From the NCBI RefSeq assembly GCF_025499605.1, contig NZ_JAFMVC010000020.1, positions 1 through 64,000 of the forward strand: a DNA stretch of 64,000 nucleotides. Reading direction: 5' to 3'. Below are positions 56,831-64,000 of this stretch, in pieces. The notes beneath the pieces are model-generated. The model worked only from the letters and a program-made list of their open reading frames with translations, did no database searches and was not told where the DNA came from. Each line of letters starts with the position of its first letter. Positions within the stretch are counted from its first letter, which is position 1. The translations under genes and the position numbers were made by a program. The stretch is from Carboxylicivirga litoralis. GTDB lineage: Bacteria; Bacteroidota; Bacteroidia; Bacteroidales; Marinilabiliaceae.

Positions 56831-58168
56831 TTATTTTCTCTTTTGCCCTCTTGTTTTGGGCTTTTTATATTTGGCTGCTAACTTACGACGGTAAGAGCCC
56901 CCCTGGTTGGTCTTTTTATTTTTCTCTTTCTTTTCATGAAAAGCAGTGCCTTTTTGAACAGTGATCTTAGGAGTTTTAATCACTTTCATACCCGCCAACA
57001 CCTCTTTTTCTGACTCAAGTAATCGCTCGCTTACCTTCACACATTCGGGCATCGGGTCAAGGCTAACATCCTTTTTCATCAGGCGCTGAATAGATGTCCA
57101 AATTTCTTCATCGTTCTCAGTGACAAAAGCAATGGATAAACCATCAGCATCGGCACGTCCTGTTCGGCCAATACGGTGAATGTACGACTCGGCTGTTTCG
57201 GGTAAGTCGTAATTAATAACGTGGCTCACATGACTGATGTCCATTCCTCGGGCAATCAAATCGGTAGCGATCAGTACTCGCTTCTTCCCTTCCAAAAACT
57301 CCTCCACCATTCTGAAACGGAAGTTTTGTGATTTATTGGAGTGTATGACCCCAATCTCATCCGGGAAATCGGCAGATAGAAGATCGAATAATAAGTCAGC
57401 AATGCTTTTGCTCTGAACGAACACCAATACTTTATCCATGGATTCATCAGCGTTCAGCAAATGAACCAGTAAGTTTTGTTTTGTGTAAAAGTTGGGAACG
57501 ATATACCCCGATTGAAATATTTTCTCCAATGGTGTCCCTGTAGCCGCTACTTCGACTCTTATCGGGTTATAAAACCATTGATTTATCAGGTTTTCAACAT
57601 CATCTGTCACGGTTGCCGAAAACATTAAATTCTGGCGTTTATCGGGTAATAACTCCTGAATTTGCTCCAACTGCGAACGGAACCCCAGATTAAGCATTTC
57701 GTCTACTTCATCGATCACCAGTTTTTGAATATGCTTCAGTCGTAAAACACCGGTCAGGCTCAGATCTATTAATCGACCAGGTGTTGCCACTAATACATCT
57801 AAACCAGCATACACCAACTCTTTTTGAGTATTGATGTTAGTACCGCCATAAACACCACCAATTCTAACACTCATGTATTCGGTTAGCTTACGAAATTCTC
57901 CCACCACCTGTTCTACCAACTCACGTGTTGGTACTAAAACTAATATGCGAGGATGACGTTGCTGTGAAAATTTTAGCTGACGTAGTATTGGCAAGATATA
58001 AGCAAACGTCTTACCTGTTCCTGTTTGTGCAATACCTACAACGTCTTTACCAGACATAATAACCGGAAAAGCTTTTTCCTGAATAGGAGTAGCTTCACTG
58101 TAACCCAGATCTTCCAGCGCATTAAGAAGAACGGTATTTATATTTAATTCGCTAAATTTCAAAATCAA
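56831..58168 (-). CDS. DEAD-box RNA helicase
   Basis: 445 residues with the full set of superfamily 2 motifs: Q-motif (GYSEATPIQEKAFP), motif I AQTGTGKT, Ia PTRELVEQV, GG, Ib TPGRLID, motif II DEVD (an uncommon form of DEAD, in KLVIDEVDEMLNLGF), motif III SAT, motif V RGMDISHVSHVINYDLP and motif VI HRIGRTGRAD. A lysine/arginine-rich tail from about residue 410 likely binds RNA. It resembles the RhlE group. It unwinds RNA in ribosome assembly or mRNA decay; the specific role cannot be told. Confidence 0.93.
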   Translation of the reverse strand: MILKFSELNINTVLLNALEDLGYSEATPIQEKAFPVIMSGKDVVGIAQTGTGKTFAYILPILRQLKFSQQRHPRILVLVPTRELVEQVVGEFRKLTEYMSVRIGGVYGGTNINTQKELVYAGLDVLVATPGRLIDLSLTGVLRLKHIQKLVIDEVDEMLNLGFRSQLEQIQELLPDKRQNLMFSATVTDDVENLINQWFYNPIRVEVAATGTPLEKIFQSGYIVPNFYTKQNLLVHLLNADESMDKVLVFVQSKSIADLLFDLLSADFPDEIGVIHSNKSQNFRFRMVEEFLEGKKRVLIATDLIARGMDISHVSHVINYDLPETAESYIHRIGRTGRADADGLSIAFVTENDEEIWTSIQRLMKKDVSLDPMPECVKVSERLLESEKEVLAGMKVIKTPKITVQKGTAFHEKKEKNKKTNQGGSYRRKLAAKYKKPKTRGQKRK

Positions 58169-58343
58169 CTTGTTTTAATGTGCTGCAAAAGTAATGGCTT
58201 TCGAGCAGATATGCGACAAATAAATATTGATTTTAAAAAATCTGTTTCGTATAAGCCTACAATTAGCAAGTGTCAACCTAACTTTAACATCCGATTAACC
58301 TCAATTTTAATAACTTTTTAGAGCTTTATCCGTACGTACTGCT

Positions 58344-59720
58344 ATGTTTAGAGGATGGGTTAAGAATCAGCTTGAAGCAAAGGAATTTAAGGAAAGTGAT
58401 GGTTTATTTTACTGGCGAGAACGAATTTATAGAAGTATCGTTTTTATCATATCAATAACCGGATTGCCTGCTTATGTTTTTGGCATCTATTTAAGTATCA
58501 AACACAATTTAATATCCATAACAATTGCAGATACAATCGTTTATGGACTTTTATTGTTTTTGTGGTTAAAAAATCCTTTTACACTCAAAATCAAAACCAT
58601 ACTCCTTATTAGTTTTCCGCTTATCCTGGGGGTTCTTTTAATTATTATTGCGGGTCCAAGAGGGGCTGGTTTTAGTTATTTTTTAGGTTTTATTATTTTG
58701 GCATCCATCCTGCTTGGCTTTAAAGGAACTATTGCTGGCCTTGTTATTCACATTGTTTTTTCAACTATTATTGGCGTAGGTTTAGCTTCAAACTGGTTCG
58801 ATACTGTAACCTATTTACCCTATTCGACCACCACATGGATAACAATTACCATAAATTCACTAGTGATTTGTTCCATCACTTCTATCCCACTTTCGGTGTT
58901 GATGCACGGTCTTAACAACTACATTACCCGACACAACCTTCTTGAAAATAGTTTAAAAGAAAAAATAAAACAGCTTGCGAAAGCTAAAAAAGAGGCTGAT
59001 AAAGCCAACGAACTTAAAACAAAATTTCTGGCAAATATGAGCCACGAAGTGCGAACACCATTAAATGTTATTAGTGGATTTTCAGAGATTGTACAAAAGG
59101 GTATGTACAGAAATACCAAAGAAAGGGATCAGTTCTTATACACAATCAATCAAAATGGTCAATATCTTCTTAATATCATTGAAAACATATTAGATATTTC
59201 AATGATAGAATCTCAACAACTTAAATACCATATTAAGACTGTCAATCTGTGTTCTTTCATGCAAGATATCCAACAGGTTTATAAAATCAACCATACCCCA
59301 ATTGATATATTGTTTGTACCAATGCAAACCAACTGCGATATCAATTTTCAAACTGATGAAACCCGCTTAAAACAAGTATTGATTAACTTGATTAATAATG
59401 CCATTAAATACACCGAAAAGGGTCATGTATCTATCGGCTTTGAAATGTGCGACGAAAGGCTTCTGTTTAGTGTTAGTGACACGGGCATTGGCATTCATCC
59501 CGATGATATGGAGCATATATTTGATCGTTTTGTTAAAATAGCCAATCCAAATACTGTTATAGATGGAACAGGATTGGGACTGGCCATTTCGCGAAGTATT
59601 ATTGAAGCATTGGGTGGGACGATATCGGTTGAATCAATACTCAACAAAGGTTCTGTGTTTACTGTATCACTGCCATTGCAAACACAAAAAGCACCTTTTC
59701 TTAACGAAACCACCAATTAA
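58344..59720 (+). CDS. Membrane sensor histidine kinase
   Basis: 458 residues. Six hydrophobic helices (about residues 28-195) form an N-terminal membrane sensor with no obvious extracellular domain. A short coiled coil (KEKIKQLAKAKKEADKANEL) leads to the HisKA domain with H-box FLANMSHEVRTPLNVISGF (His near 234). The ATPase domain has the N-box NLINNAIKYTEKG, the G1 DTGIGIHPDD, the F-box and the G2 GTGLGLAISRSIIEAL. It has the same general plan as the kinase at 17279 but a different H-box, and no response regulator neighbour. Confidence 0.93.
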   Translation: MFRGWVKNQLEAKEFKESDGLFYWRERIYRSIVFIISITGLPAYVFGIYLSIKHNLISITIADTIVYGLLLFLWLKNPFTLKIKTILLISFPLILGVLLIIIAGPRGAGFSYFLGFIILASILLGFKGTIAGLVIHIVFSTIIGVGLASNWFDTVTYLPYSTTTWITITINSLVICSITSIPLSVLMHGLNNYITRHNLLENSLKEKIKQLAKAKKEADKANELKTKFLANMSHEVRTPLNVISGFSEIVQKGMYRNTKERDQFLYTINQNGQYLLNIIENILDISMIESQQLKYHIKTVNLCSFMQDIQQVYKINHTPIDILFVPMQTNCDINFQTDETRLKQVLINLINNAIKYTEKGHVSIGFEMCDERLLFSVSDTGIGIHPDDMEHIFDRFVKIANPNTVIDGTGLGLAISRSIIEALGGTISVESILNKGSVFTVSLPLQTQKAPFLNETTN

Positions 59721-59732
59721 TCCAGCGCCGAT

Positions 59733-60167
59733 TCATTTATCCTTTTCCTCATAATCATAGTTCACCATCCAACTAATACCAAACTTATCGGTTAACATTC
59801 CAAAATATGCACCCCAAAAAGTTTTACCGAGTGGCATATTTATTTGCCCACTTGCCGATAAGCCTGTAAATAGAGTTTCGGCTTCCTGCTCTGAATCGGT
59901 ATTGACAGAGATTGAGATGTTAGTGCCCAGCTCACACGGAGGACCAAAAGCTTCATGTGTATCACTGCCCATTAAAACCGTTTCTTTACTGATTCGTAAT
60001 GAAATGTGCATAATCATATTGGCCTCTTCCTCTGCCATTGGTTCCTCAGATGGCATATCTTTGTAGCGCCCCATATATTCAAAGTCGCCGCCAAAAACAC
60101 TTTGATAAAAAAGGAATGCCTCTTCACAATTTCCATTGTAATTGATGTAAGGATTAATCGTTGCCAT
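59733..60167 (-). CDS. VOC-family (PhnB-like) protein
   Basis: 144 residues of the glyoxalase/bleomycin-resistance/extradiol fold in the PhnB subgroup. It has INPYINYNGNCEEAFLFYQS, MIMHISLRISKETVLMGSD, GLSASGQINMPLGKTFWGAY and the end MLTDKFGISWMVNYD. Some relatives bind metal and act as isomerases or resistance proteins, but most are uncharacterised. It is a single-gene unit, convergent with the kinase gene. Confidence 0.88.
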   Translation of the reverse strand: MATINPYINYNGNCEEAFLFYQSVFGGDFEYMGRYKDMPSEEPMAEEEANMIMHISLRISKETVLMGSDTHEAFGPPCELGTNISISVNTDSEQEAETLFTGLSASGQINMPLGKTFWGAYFGMLTDKFGISWMVNYDYEEKDK

Positions 60168-60426
60168 AATTTAAATTTAAGAATTAGTATTTTTATTTAG
60201 ATAGATTAAAAATAATGATATCTGAATAAATAATCCAATCAACTATAATCGTTACCTATCATTTACTCACTTCAAATTACCAAGCATAAAAATTTCTCCA
60301 TATAGGCAGTTAAATCCAGGTTCAATTGCAGGCACTTAAGAACAATTAACATCAACTAAATTTTAATTTTCGATTTAATTTCCTATTTTTAGTACAGACT
60401 TATATTTACTATTAAACCTTTTCAAT
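60168..60426. other. A/T-rich spacer
   Basis: There is no gene in these 259 bases between divergent genes. I see no repeat or clear TAnnTTTG promoter element. Confidence 0.5.
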
Positions 60427-60696
60427 ATGAGTACAACAACAATCACATTTAATCAACTCAGGAAGATTAAGGATAGTCTGCCTGATGGAAGCATTCATAC
60501 AATTGCTGAAGAGTTGAACCTCGACGTAGAAACAGTAAGAAATTACTTTGGCGGTGCCAACTATGATCGAGGGAAGAGTGTAGGGATACATCTTGAGCAA
60601 GGACCCGACGGCGGAATTGTAGAATTGGATGACTCAACTATCCTGGAAATGGCCCGCAACATTATTGAAGGCGAAAAGCCTGTTGCACAAAGTTAA
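60427..60696 (+). CDS. Small conserved protein, possible DNA-binding helix-turn-helix
   Basis: 89 residues. The N-terminal third (LRKIKDSLPDGSIHTIAEEL, then NLDVETVRNYFGG) reads like a helix-turn-helix: a helix, a short turn and a second helix with DVETVRNYF. The rest is acidic (residues 62-82, GGIVELDDSTILEMARNII). I do not recognise a named family. It is followed by a strong terminator and is a single-gene unit, which points to a real, independently expressed gene. A gene-regulatory or nucleoid role is a guess. Confidence 0.65.
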   Translation: MSTTTITFNQLRKIKDSLPDGSIHTIAEELNLDVETVRNYFGGANYDRGKSVGIHLEQGPDGGIVELDDSTILEMARNIIEGEKPVAQS

Positions 60697-60716
60697 TGTA
60701 TAACACAACATACGAG

Positions 60717-60744
60717 AAAAGCGCCTGATGGCGCTTTTTTTTTA
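60717..60744 (+). terminator. Intrinsic terminator after the small gene
   Basis: AAAAGCGCC (60717-60725), a TGAT loop and GGCGC (60730-60734), followed by T10. Confidence 0.92.
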
Positions 60745-60858
60745 TTACTAAGTCTCACACCTTTGTTTGTTATTTTGCGAATAAAGATACTACCCTTTCT
60801 GTATCAACACGAGTTCGACATAAAATCTGAGCTGTTTAATTTTAATCTAACCCGATTA

Positions 60859-61584
60859 TTACTTTATAAACTTCTCGCGATGCTGCAGGTTGAGCAAACC
60901 CCACAAACCTGCAACAAGGGCTACAATTAGCCAGGTACGCATGTGCTTTAATACAACATTAGCCCACACCGTTTCGCTCATGCCCGATGGTAATTCAAAG
61001 GGATTTAAAAAGATATTCCAAGGACTAGTTGCTAAAAACTCTGAGAATAACCAAACGATCAGACCAATTATAACAACGATAACTGCTGTTCCGTTACCAT
61101 TTTTCACAACTGTACTAAAAAAGAAGCCTAACATACCAAATAAAGAAACTGGTATCATTAACCTTAGGGTTATTTCCCAAACAGGTACATTGATTAATAA
61201 AACACTGCTTAAATTGGCCATTAAGAAGATAAACCAAAACACCATAAAAAAAGCCATTACTAATCGAACCAGCCATATTTTATAGCGATAGTTCGGTATG
61301 CCAAAAAGTATTTCTAATATTCGGGCATCTTCATCGTTTTGTATCCCATAGGTAGTTGGAAAGAAAATGAGTAGAAATGCCGGAAACATCAATTGAAAAT
61401 ACACCCCTTCAATGCTTACCGAATCGGATGCAAATAAATTGATGGATGTGATTAATAGATAAAATATCAATGAAGCTCCCAGAAAATAGATAAACTTATT
61501 ACCAAAAACAATCTTCAGGTTGTATCTGACAAACTGCAGAGTCAACCTGGTTTTTGCTGCAATTGTATTATTTTGTTTCTGCAT
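60859..61584 (-). CDS. ABC-2-type membrane permease, partner of the fused ATPase
   Basis: 241 residues with six predicted helices (about 30-52, 66-85, 110-130, 138-160, 165-187 and 215-235). The cytoplasmic motif GIQNDEDARILEILFGIPNYRY between helices 2 and 3 is the coupling element seen in ABC-2 permeases. The gene starts 4 bases after the stop of the fused RND-ABC gene, so translation is coupled. The ATPase domain of that protein, which looks like an ABC-2/CcmA-type ATPase, is its probable partner. The substrate is unknown. Confidence 0.85.
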   Translation of the reverse strand: MQKQNNTIAAKTRLTLQFVRYNLKIVFGNKFIYFLGASLIFYLLITSINLFASDSVSIEGVYFQLMFPAFLLIFFPTTYGIQNDEDARILEILFGIPNYRYKIWLVRLVMAFFMVFWFIFLMANLSSVLLINVPVWEITLRLMIPVSLFGMLGFFFSTVVKNGNGTAVIVVIIGLIVWLFSEFLATSPWNIFLNPFELPSGMSETVWANVVLKHMRTWLIVALVAGLWGLLNLQHREKFIK

Positions 61585-61588
61585 GTTT

Positions 61589-64000
61589 TTACTTTTTGTT
61601 TTTTAACAACCAGATATAAGCATCTTCCAACACAGCACTCACACCAACTGCTCTTTCATCTGGCTTTTCATCGGCAATACATCGCACTCTGATTTTATTA
61701 CCATCATTCATATGATGCACAACCAGGTGCTCTTTGCTTACCTGTTCCAATTCATCGGCTTCAATATCAAATTGCCACACTCTGTCACTGGCTATATTGA
61801 CCATTTCGCTTGGCACACCCCAATATTTAAGGTCTCCTTTGCTCATAACAGCCACCTGGTTACACGAGCTTGAAATATCTTCAATAATATGTGTGGAGAA
61901 TAATACAATGCGTTCGCGACTTAGCTCTACCAATAAGTTACGAAATCGAATACGCTCCCGTGGGTCTAATCCTGCAGTTGGCTCATCTACCACTAGTATT
62001 TTTGGTAAGTGAAGTAAAATCATGGCAATACCAATCCGTTGTTTCATACCGCCAGAGAAAGAGCCTATTTTGCCATCTTTTCTATCCCACATGTGCACTG
62101 ATGTCAATACATATTTAAGTCGTTCCTTTCTAATTTCGGCATCAGTAATACCCCGAACGATTGCTTGATAATCCAGGAATTCGTAGGCGGTCATGTTTTC
62201 ATAAGTGCCGAATTCCTGTGGCAGGTACCCGATTATTCCCTGTAACTCTTCACGTTTTTCTTCGGTATCTAATCCATTGATATATACCTTGCCATAACTT
62301 TGTTCGAGTATACCACAAATGATACGCATCAGTGTTGTTTTGCCGGCTCCATTAGGACCAAGTAATCCAATCATACCTGTTTTAAACTCAAGAGAAATAC
62401 CTTTCAAAGCTTTAAAAGGCGTTTTTTGTTTGCCAATGCCTGGTATGCTGCGAAGCAAACGATAATACGATCGACGCCAGGCCGCAAAGCGTCCGGTAAT
62501 ACGTTCAATATTAACACCATCTTGCTTTAACTTTTTACCCGAGTGTGTGAGTATCAATAGTAAATACCATAATACACCGACAATGATAGCCAATGGCAAT
62601 TCATCCCATCTGAAAACAAATAATACGACACCAAACACTGGGTAAACTAATTGTATCACCCTTCTTAATCGAAGTAAATATTGCTTCTTGTTTTCTCTAT
62701 TTTTAATGCGAATTAAAAACCAATCATCAAATATTCGAATAAATAAGAAATAGTTCAATATGGTAAATAGCATTCCCCAAATTTCAGAATCGAGGTACCA
62801 CCAGGTATAATAAATAGCAAAACCAAGCAATGGCAATTGCCAAACTAACTGCTTGATAAACTTTTCGCGAGAAAACTGTTTATGTTGCTCTATCTCTTTT
62901 TGTTTATTTCGTCGTGATTTATATTCTCTGGTAAAACGGTTATCCCTATCGTAAACCTTCACCAAATTTCGAATAGAAATAGTTACGTCTTCATCCTGAG
63001 CCACTACACTGGCATTAGCCATTCGTAACGATGACTTAATAAAGTAAACAATAGCAGGAACTCCACTGATAATCAACACACCGTATAATAACTGCCAGGC
63101 AAATGATGAATCTGAATAAAAGTAAACCAATGTATTACCTCCTAACCAACAGCCAATGATTAATGAGCGTAGGCCAAAGTGTAAACTACGAATCCAATTA
63201 AGCGCAGAATCCAACCCAAAGGCAAAGGTTGGCATAAACACCAACGTTAGTAAAGTACTGAAACTTAAACCACCAACAACAGTTATAGCAAATGGGGCGC
63301 CCAAAACACCTACATACTCCGATTTTCCCATGGCTAAAGGCAACATGGCAATGATGGTTGTGATGGCCGTAATCGTAATTGGACGAATTCGCGAAATACC
63401 TGCATACATTAATGCACGCGAATGCTTAAAGCCCTCTCGTCGTAGCTGCCGCGAATAATCAATCAGCAAAATACCATTGTTAACAACCACACCCAACAAT
63501 ATCAGGAAGCCGATAAACGTATTGAAGTTTAATAATGAATTACCAGTTAATACCAAGGCCAATAGTGAGCCAATGGCCGCCAATGGCACCGAAAACAACA
63601 TCACAATTGGCGCCGTTAGTGATTCAAATACCGAAGCCAGAATCATAAATACCAAAAGAAGGCCTATCAACCCTAAAAACTTAAACTCTGCAAACATGTT
63701 TTCTTCATGAACCACCTTTAATGATACCTTAGAAGATACTGGAATAGAAGCCACCAGCTCATCCACTTGCAAACGAGCATCTTCCAGCAATGTATTTGAA
63801 TTATTGACTTCATCTGAAAAGCGGTAGGTCACCTCAATTTGCTTCTCCTGGTCAACACGATTAATCTCAGTACGACCAGAAGCATAATTGATTTCAGAAA
63901 AATCGCGTAATGGCACAATAGCCCCCTGGTTATTGGTGATATTCAACTTTTGTAAATCCTCCATTGTTTTAGGTGGAATCTCATCCAGCTGATCATCGTC
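61589..64000 (-). CDS. RND efflux pump fused to an ABC ATPase, 5' end beyond window
   Basis: 803 residues are visible; the frame is open through position 64000, so the N-terminal part lies outside. In residue numbers from the Met at 63964: the end of the RND porter domain (1-90), RND helices 8-12 (95-250; ILASVFESLTAPIVMLFSVP, GVVVNNGILLIDYSRQL, RIRPITITAITTIIAMLPLA), then two helices (262-310). A short strand ISIRNLVKVYD (329-339) looks like the first strand and A-loop Tyr of an ABC domain. Next comes a region with four helices (371-389, 393-418, 434-451 and 455-473). The rest of the ABC domain follows: FKALKGISLEF (517-527), Walker A GPNGAGKT (536-543), Q-loop Gln583, signature FSGGMKQR, Walker B ILVVDEP, H-loop STH. 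The protein would combine proton- and ATP-driven transport. No stop or frameshift separates the parts. An ABC-2 permease gene follows. Confidence 0.92.
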   Translation of the reverse strand, partial: DDDQLDEIPPKTMEDLQKLNITNNQGAIVPLRDFSEINYASGRTEINRVDQEKQIEVTYRFSDEVNNSNTLLEDARLQVDELVASIPVSSKVSLKVVHEENMFAEFKFLGLIGLLLVFMILASVFESLTAPIVMLFSVPLAAIGSLLALVLTGNSLLNFNTFIGFLILLGVVVNNGILLIDYSRQLRREGFKHSRALMYAGISRIRPITITAITTIIAMLPLAMGKSEYVGVLGAPFAITVVGGLSFSTLLTLVFMPTFAFGLDSALNWIRSLHFGLRSLIIGCWLGGNTLVYFYSDSSFAWQLLYGVLIISGVPAIVYFIKSSLRMANASVVAQDEDVTISIRNLVKVYDRDNRFTREYKSRRNKQKEIEQHKQFSREKFIKQLVWQLPLLGFAIYYTWWYLDSEIWGMLFTILNYFLFIRIFDDWFLIRIKNRENKKQYLLRLRRVIQLVYPVFGVVLFVFRWDELPLAIIVGVLWYLLLILTHSGKKLKQDGVNIERITGRFAAWRRSYYRLLRSIPGIGKQKTPFKALKGISLEFKTGMIGLLGPNGAGKTTLMRIICGILEQSYGKVYINGLDTEEKREELQGIIGYLPQEFGTYENMTAYEFLDYQAIVRGITDAEIRKERLKYVLTSVHMWDRKDGKIGSFSGGMKQRIGIAMILLHLPKILVVDEPTAGLDPRERIRFRNLLVELSRERIVLFSTHIIEDISSSCNQVAVMSKGDLKYWGVPSEMVNIASDRVWQFDIEADELEQVSKEHLVVHHMNDGNKIRVRCIADEKPDERAVGVSAVLEDAYIWLLKNKK

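Overview
This window is almost certainly from a member of Bacteroidota, probably class Bacteroidia near the Marinilabiliales/Bacteroidales. The evidence is a SusC/SusD pair with an ECF sigma factor and FecR-type anti-sigma factor, the gliding lipoprotein GldB, the Bacteroidota-specific DUF4295 protein beside rpmB-rpmG, a LysO transporter encoded as two adjacent genes, promoters of the TAnnTTTG type, and gene starts preceded by A/T-rich sequence rather than clear Shine-Dalgarno motifs. NrfHA, Hcp and clostridial-type ferredoxins point to an anaerobic or facultative lifestyle. I saw no rRNA, tRNA, CRISPR array, transposase or phage gene; the DNA looks chromosomal and mostly housekeeping.

Layout. 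0-8 kb: a DUF4199 membrane protein, monomeric isocitrate dehydrogenase, dnaX (split by an A10 tract into gamma and tau reading frames), small conserved proteins, a GIY-YIG protein and split lysO. 8-17 kb: susD, susC, a FecR-type anti-sigma gene, then 0.5 kb without genes and an ECF sigma gene whose start overlaps the stop of an alanine/sodium symporter gene. 17-29 kb: histidine kinase, lpdA, two tandem TlpA-like lipoproteins, meaB, a DUF1573 protein, a GH20 hexosaminidase, an M20 amidohydrolase and a 55-residue ferredoxin. 29-41 kb: a Crp/Fnr regulator, nadE, an outer-membrane barrel, gldB, a nitrilase-family protein, 5-formyl-THF cyclo-ligase, rimO, ftsY, DUF4295-rpmG-rpmB, cinA and an M48 protease. 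41-49 kb: a nitrogen-stress block with an HcpR-like regulator divergent from a ferredoxin-like gene, then hcp, nrfH, nrfA and an outer-membrane channel. 49-60 kb: ppc, pyrG, yidC, a lipid kinase, a DEAD-box helicase, a second histidine kinase, a VOC protein and a small conserved protein. 60.8-64 kb: an ABC-2 permease next to a very large protein, cut by the window edge, that joins the C-terminal half of an RND pump to an ABC ATPase.

Most interesting points. (1) The RND-ABC fusion, in which the ATPase domain itself appears to be interrupted by about 175 residues with four predicted membrane helices. (2) The dnaX A10 tract followed six bases later by a 9-bp bulged hairpin, which looks like a frameshift or slippage device giving gamma and tau. 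(3) A GTAAC-N4-GTTAC operator about 40 bases upstream of the predicted transcription start of the Hcp-linked ferredoxin gene, a class II activator position. (4) Two related hairpin elements flanking rimO in opposite orientation with two compensatory base-pair changes, and a separate family of dispersed palindromes sharing a GAGCGGAG-YCGAG core.
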